A DNA stretch of 36,841 nt. It comes from Caryophanales bacterium UBA7642 (GTDB lineage: Bacteria > Bacillota_I > Bacilli_A > RFN20 > CAG-288). The position numbers were made by a program, and so were the translations under genes. Below, one piece after another: positions 1 to 8,132 of this stretch (positions are counted from its first letter, which is position 1; every line of letters begins with the position of its first letter). A model generated the notes under the pieces. It worked only from the letters and a program-made list of their open reading frames with translations. It did not search any database and had not been told where the DNA came from. The stretch covers positions 19,046 through 55,886 of the forward strand of contig DLIM01000041.1 of assembly GCA_002483745.1 (NCBI GenBank). The letters are read 5' to 3'.

Positions 1-100
1 AATTTACTCTTTTCTTAATGTTAGCTTTATCAAGCAAATAACTTCTTGGTTAGATGTAAGATAGGTGATTTTTTGAAGTTAATTAAAACGAGGCTGTTTA

Positions 101-132
101 TGTTACAATAAAGGCACTATTCAGATAGGAGG
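101..132 (+). promoter_or_regulatory. deoD promoter (extended -10) and strong RBS
   Basis: An extended -10, TG-T-TACAAT, lies at 101-109 and has no convincing -35. The expected transcription start is near 116. A near-perfect Shine-Dalgarno AGGAGG at 127-132 sits 8 nt before the deoD ATG. Bases 1-100 hold no gene that I can support. Confidence 0.55.
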
Positions 133-140
133 AATATTTA

Positions 141-851
141 ATGCCTACACCGCATAATGAAGCTAAGGTTAATGATTTTGCCAAGACGGTTTTAATGCCG
201 GGAGATCCTGTAAGAGCTAAGTTTATTGCTGAGCATTTCTTAAAGGATGTTAAGCAGGTTAATGCTGTTAGAAATATGTTTGGCTATACTGGCACTTACA
301 ATGGTAAGAGAGTCTCGGTTATGGGTTCTGGTATGGGTATGCCTTCTATTGGTATCTATGCTTATGAGCTTTATAATTTCTATAACGTTGATCGTATCAT
401 CAGAATCGGTTCTGCTGGCAGTATGGTCAAGGAATTGAATCTTTTTGATATGGTTATTTCTTCCGGCGCTTCCACTAATTCCAATTGGGCTAGCCAATAC
501 TGTCTTCCTTCCGGCACTTATAGCGCCATTGCTGATTTTGGAGTTTTGACTCAGGCGGTTGAATCGGCTAAGAGCCATAAATACAACTTCAAAGTCGGAC
601 AGGTTTTCTCTTCTGATAATTTCTACAATGATACTCCTGAGAAGTGGAAGAAATGGGCTTCTATGGGTTGCCTTTGCGTTGAGATGGAAGCTTATGCTTT
701 ATATTGCATTGCTGCCGAAGCCCATAAAGAGGCTTTAGCTATTCTTACTATCTCTGATTCCATGATCTCTCATCAGGAAACCACTCATGAACAGCGAGTT
801 GAGTCTTTCACTAATATGATCAAGGTTGCTCTCGATTGCATTAAAGAATAG
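141..851 (+). CDS. deoD: Purine nucleoside phosphorylase, DeoD type
   Basis: This is a hexameric purine nucleoside phosphorylase that cleaves purine (deoxy)nucleosides with phosphate to free base and (deoxy)ribose-1-phosphate in cytosolic salvage. At 236 residues it has the family length and aligns along its whole length with E. coli DeoD as I know it. Visible markers are the GDP motif at 21-23, Arg25 and Arg44 (phosphate site), the signature around MGSGMGMPSIGIYAYEL at 61-77, Arg88/Ser91 in RIGSAG, the ribose-binding E-M-E at 181-183, and the base-protonating Asp206 in SDS. The start is fixed by the AGGAGG ribosome site 8 nt upstream. It opens a tight plus-strand run with the NERD gene 6 bp downstream and then the copper genes. 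The assignment is firm. Confidence 0.97.
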   Translation: MPTPHNEAKVNDFAKTVLMPGDPVRAKFIAEHFLKDVKQVNAVRNMFGYTGTYNGKRVSVMGSGMGMPSIGIYAYELYNFYNVDRIIRIGSAGSMVKELNLFDMVISSGASTNSNWASQYCLPSGTYSAIADFGVLTQAVESAKSHKYNFKVGQVFSSDNFYNDTPEKWKKWASMGCLCVEMEAYALYCIAAEAHKEALAILTISDSMISHQETTHEQRVESFTNMIKVALDCIKE

Positions 852-857
852 TTTCTT

Positions 858-1535
858 ATGATTCCAGCTCTAGTTATCACTGCCTTTGTCTTAATTTTCC
901 TTTTCCTTCTTGTAGGCTTTTTCTATGGTGAAATTAGGGATTTCTTTGAAAAGCATTATTATAAAAGAAAAGTCTATAAGGTGTTACATTATTATGCAGA
1001 GGAGAATGATCAGCTTTTAATCAACAATGTTGTTATCTATCTTCCTGGAGATGATGAGAATCATCCCACAAAGATTGATCATGTGCTTCTTGCTGATAAA
1101 TATGTCTATGTCATTGATGACTACTATGCTAAAGGCGGACTATATGGAAACCTTTCTGATCCTTATCTTTTCTTAAAGAACTATAAAGGCAAGATTATTA
1201 AAGTACCTAATGCCGTCAGTCAGAACTTCCATAAGGTAATGAGCCTTGAAGAAGCCTTGTCAGTCAATTATTCGGATAAGCTTTTAGTATCCGTGGTAGT
1301 CTTTAACAATTCTTTGATAGTACCTAAAGGTATTGCTAGGAAGAACCAGGATTCCTGGTTCTTGCCGGTAAAGGATCTAGAGAAGACTATTAAGACGGCT
1401 GAAAAAGATGATGTTCCTCCTATTCATCATGATAAGAGTGAGAAGCTAGTTCACATGCTTTTAGATAGATCCAATAAGACTAAAGAGCTGATTGGTAAAA
1501 GCACGAAGTCCAACAAAAATAAAATTGAGGAATAA
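858..1535 (+). CDS. Membrane-anchored NERD-domain protein
   Basis: A 225-residue protein with one N-terminal membrane segment (about 4-23, rich in Val/Leu/Phe), a short basic stretch, and then a domain resembling NERD (nuclease-related domain). The core KIDHVLLADKYVYVID at about 72-87 matches the family's conserved strand pattern, in which an I-D-H precedes a hydrophobic strand ending in I-D. The C terminus is Lys/Asn rich. NERD is related to restriction-like nuclease folds, but activity is mostly untested and I see no complete catalytic triad. The gene starts 6 bp after deoD and stops 3 bp before copA, so it is probably cotranscribed; the Shine-Dalgarno is weak. The domain call is moderate and the function unknown. 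Confidence 0.7.
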   Translation: MIPALVITAFVLIFLFLLVGFFYGEIRDFFEKHYYKRKVYKVLHYYAEENDQLLINNVVIYLPGDDENHPTKIDHVLLADKYVYVIDDYYAKGGLYGNLSDPYLFLKNYKGKIIKVPNAVSQNFHKVMSLEEALSVNYSDKLLVSVVVFNNSLIVPKGIARKNQDSWFLPVKDLEKTIKTAEKDDVPPIHHDKSEKLVHMLLDRSNKTKELIGKSTKSNKNKIEE

Positions 1536-1538
1536 CAC

Positions 1539-3704
1539 ATGAAAAAAGTGACACTGCCAGTAAAGGGAATGTATTGTTCACATTGCTCTAAGGCAGTCAC
1601 TATGGCTTTTAACGAGAAAGGCATCACGGCCTCAGTTGATTTAAGCCATAACTGTGTTAGCTTCACTTATGATGAGACTAAAATCAGTCTAGAATCGTTA
1701 AAGAGAGTTGTTAAAAGAGCTGGATATGATTTAGTTATTGATAGTAAACCTAAATTTGATTGGTCTTATGTCACTTTAGGTGTCTCCATACCAGTTCTTC
1801 TCTTTTCTATTTTTGGGATGATCTATAAAGCTGGTGTTCATAACAGCTTTTTTGAATTCTTCGGAAACGATGTTTCCTTCTTGATAGTTGCTTCTATCGC
1901 CGTGATATTTTTAGGAACACCGTTTATTATCAGAGCTATCAAAGGTTTGAAATATAAGAATGTTGGGATGGACTTTCTGATTGCCCTTTCGGCATTAGTC
2001 AGTTATGTTCTTTCTTTGTATTGCTTGGCTAGGAATATTCAAAACGGTATCTCACCTTTAACTATGTCGATGGATTCTAAATACTTAATGACATACTTCG
2101 ATTCTACTACCATGGTTTTATCCATTATCACCATCGGTCATTTCCTTATTGATTCAGTTAAAAGAAGAGCTGATAAGCATTACAAGAAAGCTACCTTAGA
2201 GACTCCTAAGCTTGCTAGAAGAATCATCTCAGAAGCTAAGACTGAAGAAATCGATCCGGATTTCTTAGATGTCGGCGATAAAGTCATTGTCCTATCGGGA
2301 GAAACTCTTCCGACCGATGGCAAGATTTATCAAGGACACGGGTTTATCGATGAAGCGGCTCTTACTGGTGAAAGCCGTCCTCGTTATGTGACTGAAAATG
2401 ATTTAGTCTATGGTGGAACGGTTTTAAGTCAGGGGCCTTTAGTTATTGAGGTTACTAAGATTGCCTTGGATTCCTTCTATTCTTCTATCATCAATGAAAG
2501 CTATGTGCTTGATCAGAAGAAAGGAAAGCTCAGCAGGATTTCGGATAAGGTCGCTTCTATTTTTACTCCTGCTATCATCCTAGTGGCGATTATGGCTTTC
2601 TTTATCTGCTTCTATGGCTTAAATCTTTCAGTAGAGACTTCTTTAGTAAGAGCTGCCTCAGTCTTGTGTGTTGCCTGTCCCTGCGCTTTTGGTTTAGCTG
2701 TTCCGATATCAGCGATGTCAGGATTTGACTGTGCCATGTCAAACGGGGTCTTGTTTAAGACCGGCGATATGTTTGAAAAGGTCAGTACTATTAAGGCTGT
2801 GGTCTTTGATAAGACTGGAACTTTATCTACTGGACATCTTGTTATTTCGGCTAGAGTGGGAGAAGATGGCTATCTGCCTTTAGTTAAAGGCATGGAAATG
2901 AATTCTAATCATCCTTTGTCAAAATCCATCATTGAAAGTCTTCCTAATGTCACGGCTATGAAACTCAATGATGTCAATGAAGTCCCGGGATTTGGATTGA
3001 CATATAAGGAGTTTGTCTTAGGAAGCGAAAAAACTTCTTTAGGAAAAGGGTTGAATGTTTCGATGCAGGAGTTTATTAAGAAGCATGAATCTTCTTCTTT
3101 GGTTTTCCTTTCTAATGCTGATACGATTCTTTTGATCATTGCCTTAGATGATGGCTTAGTTCCTGATGCTAAGCAGACTATTGAAGCCTTGAAGAAGAAA
3201 GGCATCAAGAGCTATATGCTGACTGGGGATAGGAAGACCTATGCTTTAAAAGTCGCGGGTGAGTTAGGAATCAATGAGGAATGCATCTATAGTGAGGCTA
3301 CTCCTTCTGATAAAGCTAAGATTTTGGCTGATATCAGAAAGAAAGAAGGGGTAATCTGTTATGTCGGTGATGGTATCAATGATACCTTAGCCTTAAAAGA
3401 AAGCGATATGTCTTTTGCTTCGTATAAAGGAAGTGAGATAGCTTCTTCTAGTGCTGATGGAGTCCTCTTAAAGCCAGAACTGATGACTATCTATTATGCT
3501 TTACTGATTTCCAAGAAGACTTATATCAACATCATTGAGAATTTCGTTTGGGCGATTGCCTACAACCTTTCTATGATACCTTTGACTATCATGGGAATTC
3601 TTCCTATGTCTTTCTGTGGACTGGTGATGATTGTGTCTAACCTCACTTTGACTATCAATAGTCTTAGAATAAAGTTCTATAAACCCAATAAGGAGGGATT
3701 ATGA
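1539..3704 (+). CDS. copA: Copper-type P1B heavy-metal-translocating ATPase
   Basis: A 721-residue P1B-type ATPase that would export a soft metal, most likely Cu(I), across the cytoplasmic membrane. There is a single N-terminal HMA domain with a CxxC at Cys13/Cys16 in GMYCSHC. The core has the actuator TGES at 276-279, the intramembrane metal motif CPC at 380-382, the phosphorylated Asp424 of DKTGT, the P1B HP motif in NSNHPLS, and the hinge GDGIND at 610-615. Conserved Tyr-Asn (AYNLSMIP) and a Ser-Asn near the C-terminal helices fit the Cu(I) subgroup. It overlaps the copZ-like gene by ATGA. No CopY, CsoR or CueR regulator is present in the window. Confidence 0.93.
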   Translation: MKKVTLPVKGMYCSHCSKAVTMAFNEKGITASVDLSHNCVSFTYDETKISLESLKRVVKRAGYDLVIDSKPKFDWSYVTLGVSIPVLLFSIFGMIYKAGVHNSFFEFFGNDVSFLIVASIAVIFLGTPFIIRAIKGLKYKNVGMDFLIALSALVSYVLSLYCLARNIQNGISPLTMSMDSKYLMTYFDSTTMVLSIITIGHFLIDSVKRRADKHYKKATLETPKLARRIISEAKTEEIDPDFLDVGDKVIVLSGETLPTDGKIYQGHGFIDEAALTGESRPRYVTENDLVYGGTVLSQGPLVIEVTKIALDSFYSSIINESYVLDQKKGKLSRISDKVASIFTPAIILVAIMAFFICFYGLNLSVETSLVRAASVLCVACPCAFGLAVPISAMSGFDCAMSNGVLFKTGDMFEKVSTIKAVVFDKTGTLSTGHLVISARVGEDGYLPLVKGMEMNSNHPLSKSIIESLPNVTAMKLNDVNEVPGFGLTYKEFVLGSEKTSLGKGLNVSMQEFIKKHESSSLVFLSNADTILLIIALDDGLVPDAKQTIEALKKKGIKSYMLTGDRKTYALKVAGELGINEECIYSEATPSDKAKILADIRKKEGVICYVGDGINDTLALKESDMSFASYKGSEIASSSADGVLLKPELMTIYYALLISKKTYINIIENFVWAIAYNLSMIPLTIMGILPMSFCGLVMIVSNLTLTINSLRIKFYKPNKEGL

Positions 3705-3886
3705 AAATTATTAAAGTAAACGATATGATGTGCAAGATGTGTGTCATGCATTTAGAAGAAGCTTTAAAAAAGGCCGGAATCCAAGGCAGTGTTTCTCTTG
3801 ATAACAAGATAGTTAAAGTCGATGATCAGGATGTCAAAAAAGCCATGGACGTTATTAGCAAAGCTGGCTATACTCCAACTATTTAA
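3701..3886 (+). CDS. copZ: CopZ-like HMA copper chaperone
   Basis: A 61-residue stand-alone heavy-metal-associated domain whose length is close to CopZ. The metal loop MMCKMC places the binding cysteines at 11 and 14, and the C-terminal KAGYTP is typical of the ferredoxin-like HMA fold. It likely hands Cu(I) to the ATPase encoded just upstream. The copA stop TGA overlaps its ATG (ATGA), and a strong AAGGAGG ribosome site lies within the end of copA. The extra Met residues flanking the cysteines are somewhat unusual. Function is inferred from the motif and neighbour. Confidence 0.88.
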   Translation: MKIIKVNDMMCKMCVMHLEEALKKAGIQGSVSLDNKIVKVDDQDVKKAMDVISKAGYTPTI

Positions 3887-3963
3887 TTTATCTTTAGTTA
3901 TAAGTACAAAACAATAGTAATCTTTTAGCTTACAGGTTAAAATAATCCCATGCAGGTAAATCT

Positions 3964-5178
3964 ATGACAAGTAAAGAATTAGACAGCAAAATCAAGGAAC
4001 GAAGGAAGAGAGTTTATACCAAAGATATTTGGTTCAATCTTTTGCTTTTGGTTCCGCCGACTATTGCTTTGATTGCTTTAGTGATGTTTGCTTTTAGCAC
4101 CTATTCAATATCATTGTTTCTAATCTACTTTATTCTTCCGATGTTTTATACAGTAGAAAAGCGTATAAGGTTTACTGTCTCTGGGATTGGAAAACCCGAT
4201 TTCAATTATGCTGATGGCTATAAAGCCTTCTTTGTTGGTTCCCAAGGCGGAATCTTTGGTGTGATTTCCTCGATTCTTCAGGGAATCATCTTAGCGATAT
4301 TGTTCTATTTGATATTCCAGACTTTCTTCCCCTATATCTGCTCTTGCTATCCTGATGCTTTAGAGGTTTACAACGAGTTCAACAGTATGTGGAACAGTAA
4401 TTCCTATACTTCCACTGATTGCTATAACTATTTATTGACTAATGGCTATGCCTTGACTGGACCTCTTGTTATTCTCTTTGGAATTATTCTCTTTGTACCA
4501 TTAGGCTATGTTTTCTTCTTCTCCATCAACAGCAATCTTGATAACCATTATCTCAGCACTATTGTTCTTCCGGATATCGATCAGAATGTCTCAGCCTCTC
4601 AGGCTAGATCATTATCTAAGGGAAGCTTTGGCAGATACTTCTCCGGAACTAGAATCTCGAAGACCTTTAAATTAAACTGGCCTTTCTATGTGGCTTATAC
4701 GATTATCTATGCTGCCTTAATCTATAGCTTCACTTTTGCTTCCACTACTAACTTCTATTTGATTTCAATCGTAGCTTTAGCTGGACCCGCATTATCTATT
4801 TTTGCCGCTGTCCTTTTAGACTACTTCTGCTTAGCCAACGAATACTGTGTCATTGAAGAAGGCTCTCCAATGGTTTTAGATACTTTGCCTCCTCAAATGA
4901 AGGATTCTATTTATCAGACTTATTGCTCATCTCACTATATTCATGGCGAAGAATCGGCTCGACGAAGCTCTTTTGTTCCTGGTCCCACCTATCAGGAACA
5001 GCATCCCTTCAATTCCCCTTTCGAAAACAACAATACTTATTCATCTGAAACCAATAGCTATCAAAGCACTGATGATATTAACAAGACACCTACTGATACT
5101 AAGGAGTCCGATCCTATGGGTGTGGTTATTGATTTATCTAAGAATGACAACAAAGATGACAAAAAGGATAAAAAATAA
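3964..5178 (+). CDS. Polytopic membrane protein of unknown function
   Basis: A 404-residue protein that I do not recognise. Hydrophobicity suggests about six membrane segments (roughly 24-62 as a pair, 88-115, 155-185, 235-255 and 260-290). They are followed by a soluble, Ser/Asn/Thr-rich, low-complexity C-terminal tail of about 110 residues that ends in a Lys/Asp run. A Cys/Tyr-rich loop (PYICSCYPDALEVYNEF, near 123-139) lies between the third and fourth segments. The start ATG follows a weak GCAGG. A possible -10 TAAAAT lies at 3938-3943. The activase gene begins 3 bp after its stop, so the two are probably cotranscribed, but nothing in the sequence links the functions. Confidence 0.7.
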   Translation: MTSKELDSKIKERRKRVYTKDIWFNLLLLVPPTIALIALVMFAFSTYSISLFLIYFILPMFYTVEKRIRFTVSGIGKPDFNYADGYKAFFVGSQGGIFGVISSILQGIILAILFYLIFQTFFPYICSCYPDALEVYNEFNSMWNSNSYTSTDCYNYLLTNGYALTGPLVILFGIILFVPLGYVFFFSINSNLDNHYLSTIVLPDIDQNVSASQARSLSKGSFGRYFSGTRISKTFKLNWPFYVAYTIIYAALIYSFTFASTTNFYLISIVALAGPALSIFAAVLLDYFCLANEYCVIEEGSPMVLDTLPPQMKDSIYQTYCSSHYIHGEESARRSSFVPGPTYQEQHPFNSPFENNNTYSSETNSYQSTDDINKTPTDTKESDPMGVVIDLSKNDNKDDKKDKK

Positions 5179-5180
5179 CC

Positions 5181-8132
5181 ATGTATTCTGTAGGAATTGA
5201 TATCGGCTCTACTACTATTAAAGCCGTTGTTTTAAACGATGAAGATCAGATTATCTATAAATCTTATGAAAGACATTTCTCAAGAATCTCTGAAAAGCTA
5301 AGCCAAGTTCTCACTGAGCTTGAGCAAGGCCCTTTAAAGGGAATGAAGGAAGTACCTTTAGCTTTTTCCGGCTCGGCTGGTATGGGTATTGCAGAAAGCT
5401 GCAAGTTTCCTTTCTATCAGGAAGTCTATGCTACTAGAGAGACCACTAAAGCCAATTATCCGCAGACTGATTGCATTATTGAGTTAGGCGGTGAGGATGC
5501 TAAGATTCTCTTTTTGAGTTCTGGAGTGGAAGTCAGAATGAATGGTACCTGTGCTGGCGGCACTGGTGCTTTTATTGATCAGATGGCTTCTTTGCTTAAT
5601 GTTCCAATTGAGAAGATGAATGACTTAGCTAAAGAGCATGAACGAATCTATACCATTGCTTCCCGCTGCGGTGTTTTTGCTAAAAGCGATGTTCAGCCTC
5701 TTCTTAACCAAGGCGCTAAGAAAGGCGATATAGCCGAATCTATCTTCTATGCTGTTGTTAATCAGACAATCGCAGGCTTAGCTCAAGGCCGTGAGATTAA
5801 CGGTAATGTCATGTATTTAGGCGGACCTTTGACTTTCATGTCAGAATTAAGAGCTGCCTTTGATGAATCTTTAGGCGTTAAAGGTGTCTTACCTGATAAC
5901 TCTCTTTATTTTGTGGCTATCGGTGCGGCCTTATTAGCTAAGAAAGATAAACCGGTTGATATTTATTCAATCATGGGTTTAGTCACTAATTACCGCAATA
6001 ACGAAAACTTCTCTTATATTGATCCTTTATTCAAAGATCAGAAAGAGTACGACGACTTTACTTTAAGACATAATCAAGACCATGTAGCTTCTCTTCCCTT
6101 AGAGGAATATGAAGGGCCTTTGTATTTAGGTGTTGATTCTGGCTCTACTACTTTAAAAGCAGTCTTGATCGATAAGGATTTAAATATCCGTTATACCAAT
6201 TATGTTTCCAACAAAGGTGATCCGATTGCTCTTCTTAAAGATATGCTTCTTGATATCTATTCTAAGAAGAATCCTAAGGCTTATATTGCCGGCTCTTCGG
6301 CTACTGGCTATGGAGAAGACTTAGCCAAGAATGCTTTTTCTTTTGATCATGGCATTGTTGAAACTATTGCCCACTTCGAAGCTGCCAAGCACTTCCTTCC
6401 GGATGTGGAATTTGTTATTGATATTGGCGGTCAGGATATTAAATGCTTCAGAATCAGAAAAGGCGTTATTGATGATATCTTCCTCAATGAAGCCTGCTCT
6501 TCCGGATGTGGATCCTTCCTACAGACTTTTGCTAACTCTTTAGGATATTCCATTCAGGATTTTGCTAAACTTGCCTTATTTGCTAAGCGCCCAGTTAACT
6601 TAGGCTCGCGTTGCACCGTCTTTATGAATTCCTCGGTTAAGCAGGCCCAGAAGGATGGCGCCACTGTCAGTGATATTGCAGCTGGCTTAGCTATCTCTGT
6701 TGTTAAGAATGCTTTATATAAAGTCATTCGTTGTGGATCAACTGCTGAACTTGGTAAGAAGATTGTTGTTCAAGGCGGCACTTTCCTTAATGATGCGGTT
6801 TTAAGAGCTTTTGAAAAAGAGCTTAATATCAATGTCATTAGAAGCAACATCGCTGGACTTATGGGAGCTTATGGAGCAGCCTTGGATGCCAAGTCTTTAG
6901 ACTTACCAATTTCCGGAATGCTCAGTGAAGAAAAGCTTAAAGGCTTTAAGAGAAGGGTCTCTTCTGTTACTTGCCAAGGCTGCAACAACCATTGCAAGCT
7001 GACTATCTCTTTGTTTGATGATAAACGTGTCTTTATCGGTGGCAATAGATGTGAGAAGCCTATCACTAAGAAGGCTACTAACACCGGTATTGATTTATAT
7101 GATTTCAAGTATCGATTATTACGAAGCTACAACCATGAGAATGAAGACAGTTCTAGATTCCCGCGTGGGAAGATTGGTCTTCCTATGGGTCTTAATTTCT
7201 ATGAGCTTACTCCCTTCTGGTCTACTTTCTTTACGGCCCTAGGATTCCAAGTGGTTCTATCTGATCATTCCACTAATAAGCTTTATCGTGTTGGACAGAT
7301 GACTATTCCTTCGGATACTGTCTGCTATCCGGCTAAATTGATGCATGGGCATGTGATTAATTTAATCGATAAGGGTGTGAAGACTATCTTCTATCCTTGT
7401 ATGTCTTATAACATTGAAGAAGCGAAGACTGACAACCATTATAACTGCCCAGTAGTTGCTTATTACTCTGAGGTTATCAAGAATAACGTTAAAGCTTTAA
7501 GTAAGGATGGAGTCCTCTATATCAAAGACTATGTCAATCTTTCTGAACGTCAGTTCTTCCCTAGGAAGATCTATGATCAGCTTTCGCAGAATTTCCCTGA
7601 TTTAAAGCCTTTTGAAGTCAAAGAAGCCAGCGACAAGGCTTATAAGGAATTCAAGAAATATCAGGATATTGTCGCCTCTAAGGCTCACCATATCATTGAA
7701 GAAGCCAGAAAGCAGCATAAGACCATCGTTGTTTTAGCTGGCCGCCCATATCACGTTGATCCTTTAATCAACCATGATATTGATAAGCTTATTCTTCAGT
7801 ATGGCTGTGCGGTTGTCAGCGAAGATGTCATCTCCGAATTAGAAAAGAATCCGGCTCCTAGCCATGTTCTTAATCAGTGGACTTATCATTCACGTCTTTA
7901 TAAGGCTGCTAATTATGTTGTTACCCAGCCTGATATGGAACTAATCCAACTTGTTTCCTTTGGCTGTGGTGTTGATGCTGTCACCTCCGATGAAGTTAGA
8001 GATATCTTAGAAAGAAACGGAAAGATTTATACTCAGGTCAAGATTGATGAGATCACTAACCTTGGTGCCGTAAAGATTAGAATCCGTTCTTTGCTTGAAG
8101 CTCTCCGAAAGAAAAAGGAGAATCTGAAATGA
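5181..8132 (+). CDS. 2-hydroxyacyl-CoA dehydratase activase-type ATPase, tandem ASKHA domains plus DUF2229-like region
   Basis: 983 residues carrying two BcrAD/BadFG (ASKHA-fold) ATPase modules. Module 1 has the phosphate loop DIGSTT at 7-12 and cysteines at 124 (NGTCAGGTG) and 163 (ASRCGVF). Module 2 has DSGSTT at 319-324 and cysteines at 439 (EACSSGCG) and 478 (GSRCTVF). Each pair is 39 residues apart, the spacing of the [4Fe-4S] ligands in HgdC-type activators. A Cys cluster C598-x2-C601-x3-C605 opens a DUF2229-like region reaching the C terminus. The family uses ATP to drive electrons to a low-potential Fe-S partner. In related bacteria this and the next gene are often one ~1400-residue protein; here a TGA stop overlaps the next ATG. 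The substrate is unknown. Confidence 0.88.
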   Translation: MYSVGIDIGSTTIKAVVLNDEDQIIYKSYERHFSRISEKLSQVLTELEQGPLKGMKEVPLAFSGSAGMGIAESCKFPFYQEVYATRETTKANYPQTDCIIELGGEDAKILFLSSGVEVRMNGTCAGGTGAFIDQMASLLNVPIEKMNDLAKEHERIYTIASRCGVFAKSDVQPLLNQGAKKGDIAESIFYAVVNQTIAGLAQGREINGNVMYLGGPLTFMSELRAAFDESLGVKGVLPDNSLYFVAIGAALLAKKDKPVDIYSIMGLVTNYRNNENFSYIDPLFKDQKEYDDFTLRHNQDHVASLPLEEYEGPLYLGVDSGSTTLKAVLIDKDLNIRYTNYVSNKGDPIALLKDMLLDIYSKKNPKAYIAGSSATGYGEDLAKNAFSFDHGIVETIAHFEAAKHFLPDVEFVIDIGGQDIKCFRIRKGVIDDIFLNEACSSGCGSFLQTFANSLGYSIQDFAKLALFAKRPVNLGSRCTVFMNSSVKQAQKDGATVSDIAAGLAISVVKNALYKVIRCGSTAELGKKIVVQGGTFLNDAVLRAFEKELNINVIRSNIAGLMGAYGAALDAKSLDLPISGMLSEEKLKGFKRRVSSVTCQGCNNHCKLTISLFDDKRVFIGGNRCEKPITKKATNTGIDLYDFKYRLLRSYNHENEDSSRFPRGKIGLPMGLNFYELTPFWSTFFTALGFQVVLSDHSTNKLYRVGQMTIPSDTVCYPAKLMHGHVINLIDKGVKTIFYPCMSYNIEEAKTDNHYNCPVVAYYSEVIKNNVKALSKDGVLYIKDYVNLSERQFFPRKIYDQLSQNFPDLKPFEVKEASDKAYKEFKKYQDIVASKAHHIIEEARKQHKTIVVLAGRPYHVDPLINHDIDKLILQYGCAVVSEDVISELEKNPAPSHVLNQWTYHSRLYKAANYVVTQPDMELIQLVSFGCGVDAVTSDEVRDILERNGKIYTQVKIDEITNLGAVKIRIRSLLEALRKKKENLK

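Noticed and set aside
1..140. A gene fragment at the left edge
   Set aside because: No open frame with start, ribosome site or recognisable protein; treated as intergenic upstream of deoD.
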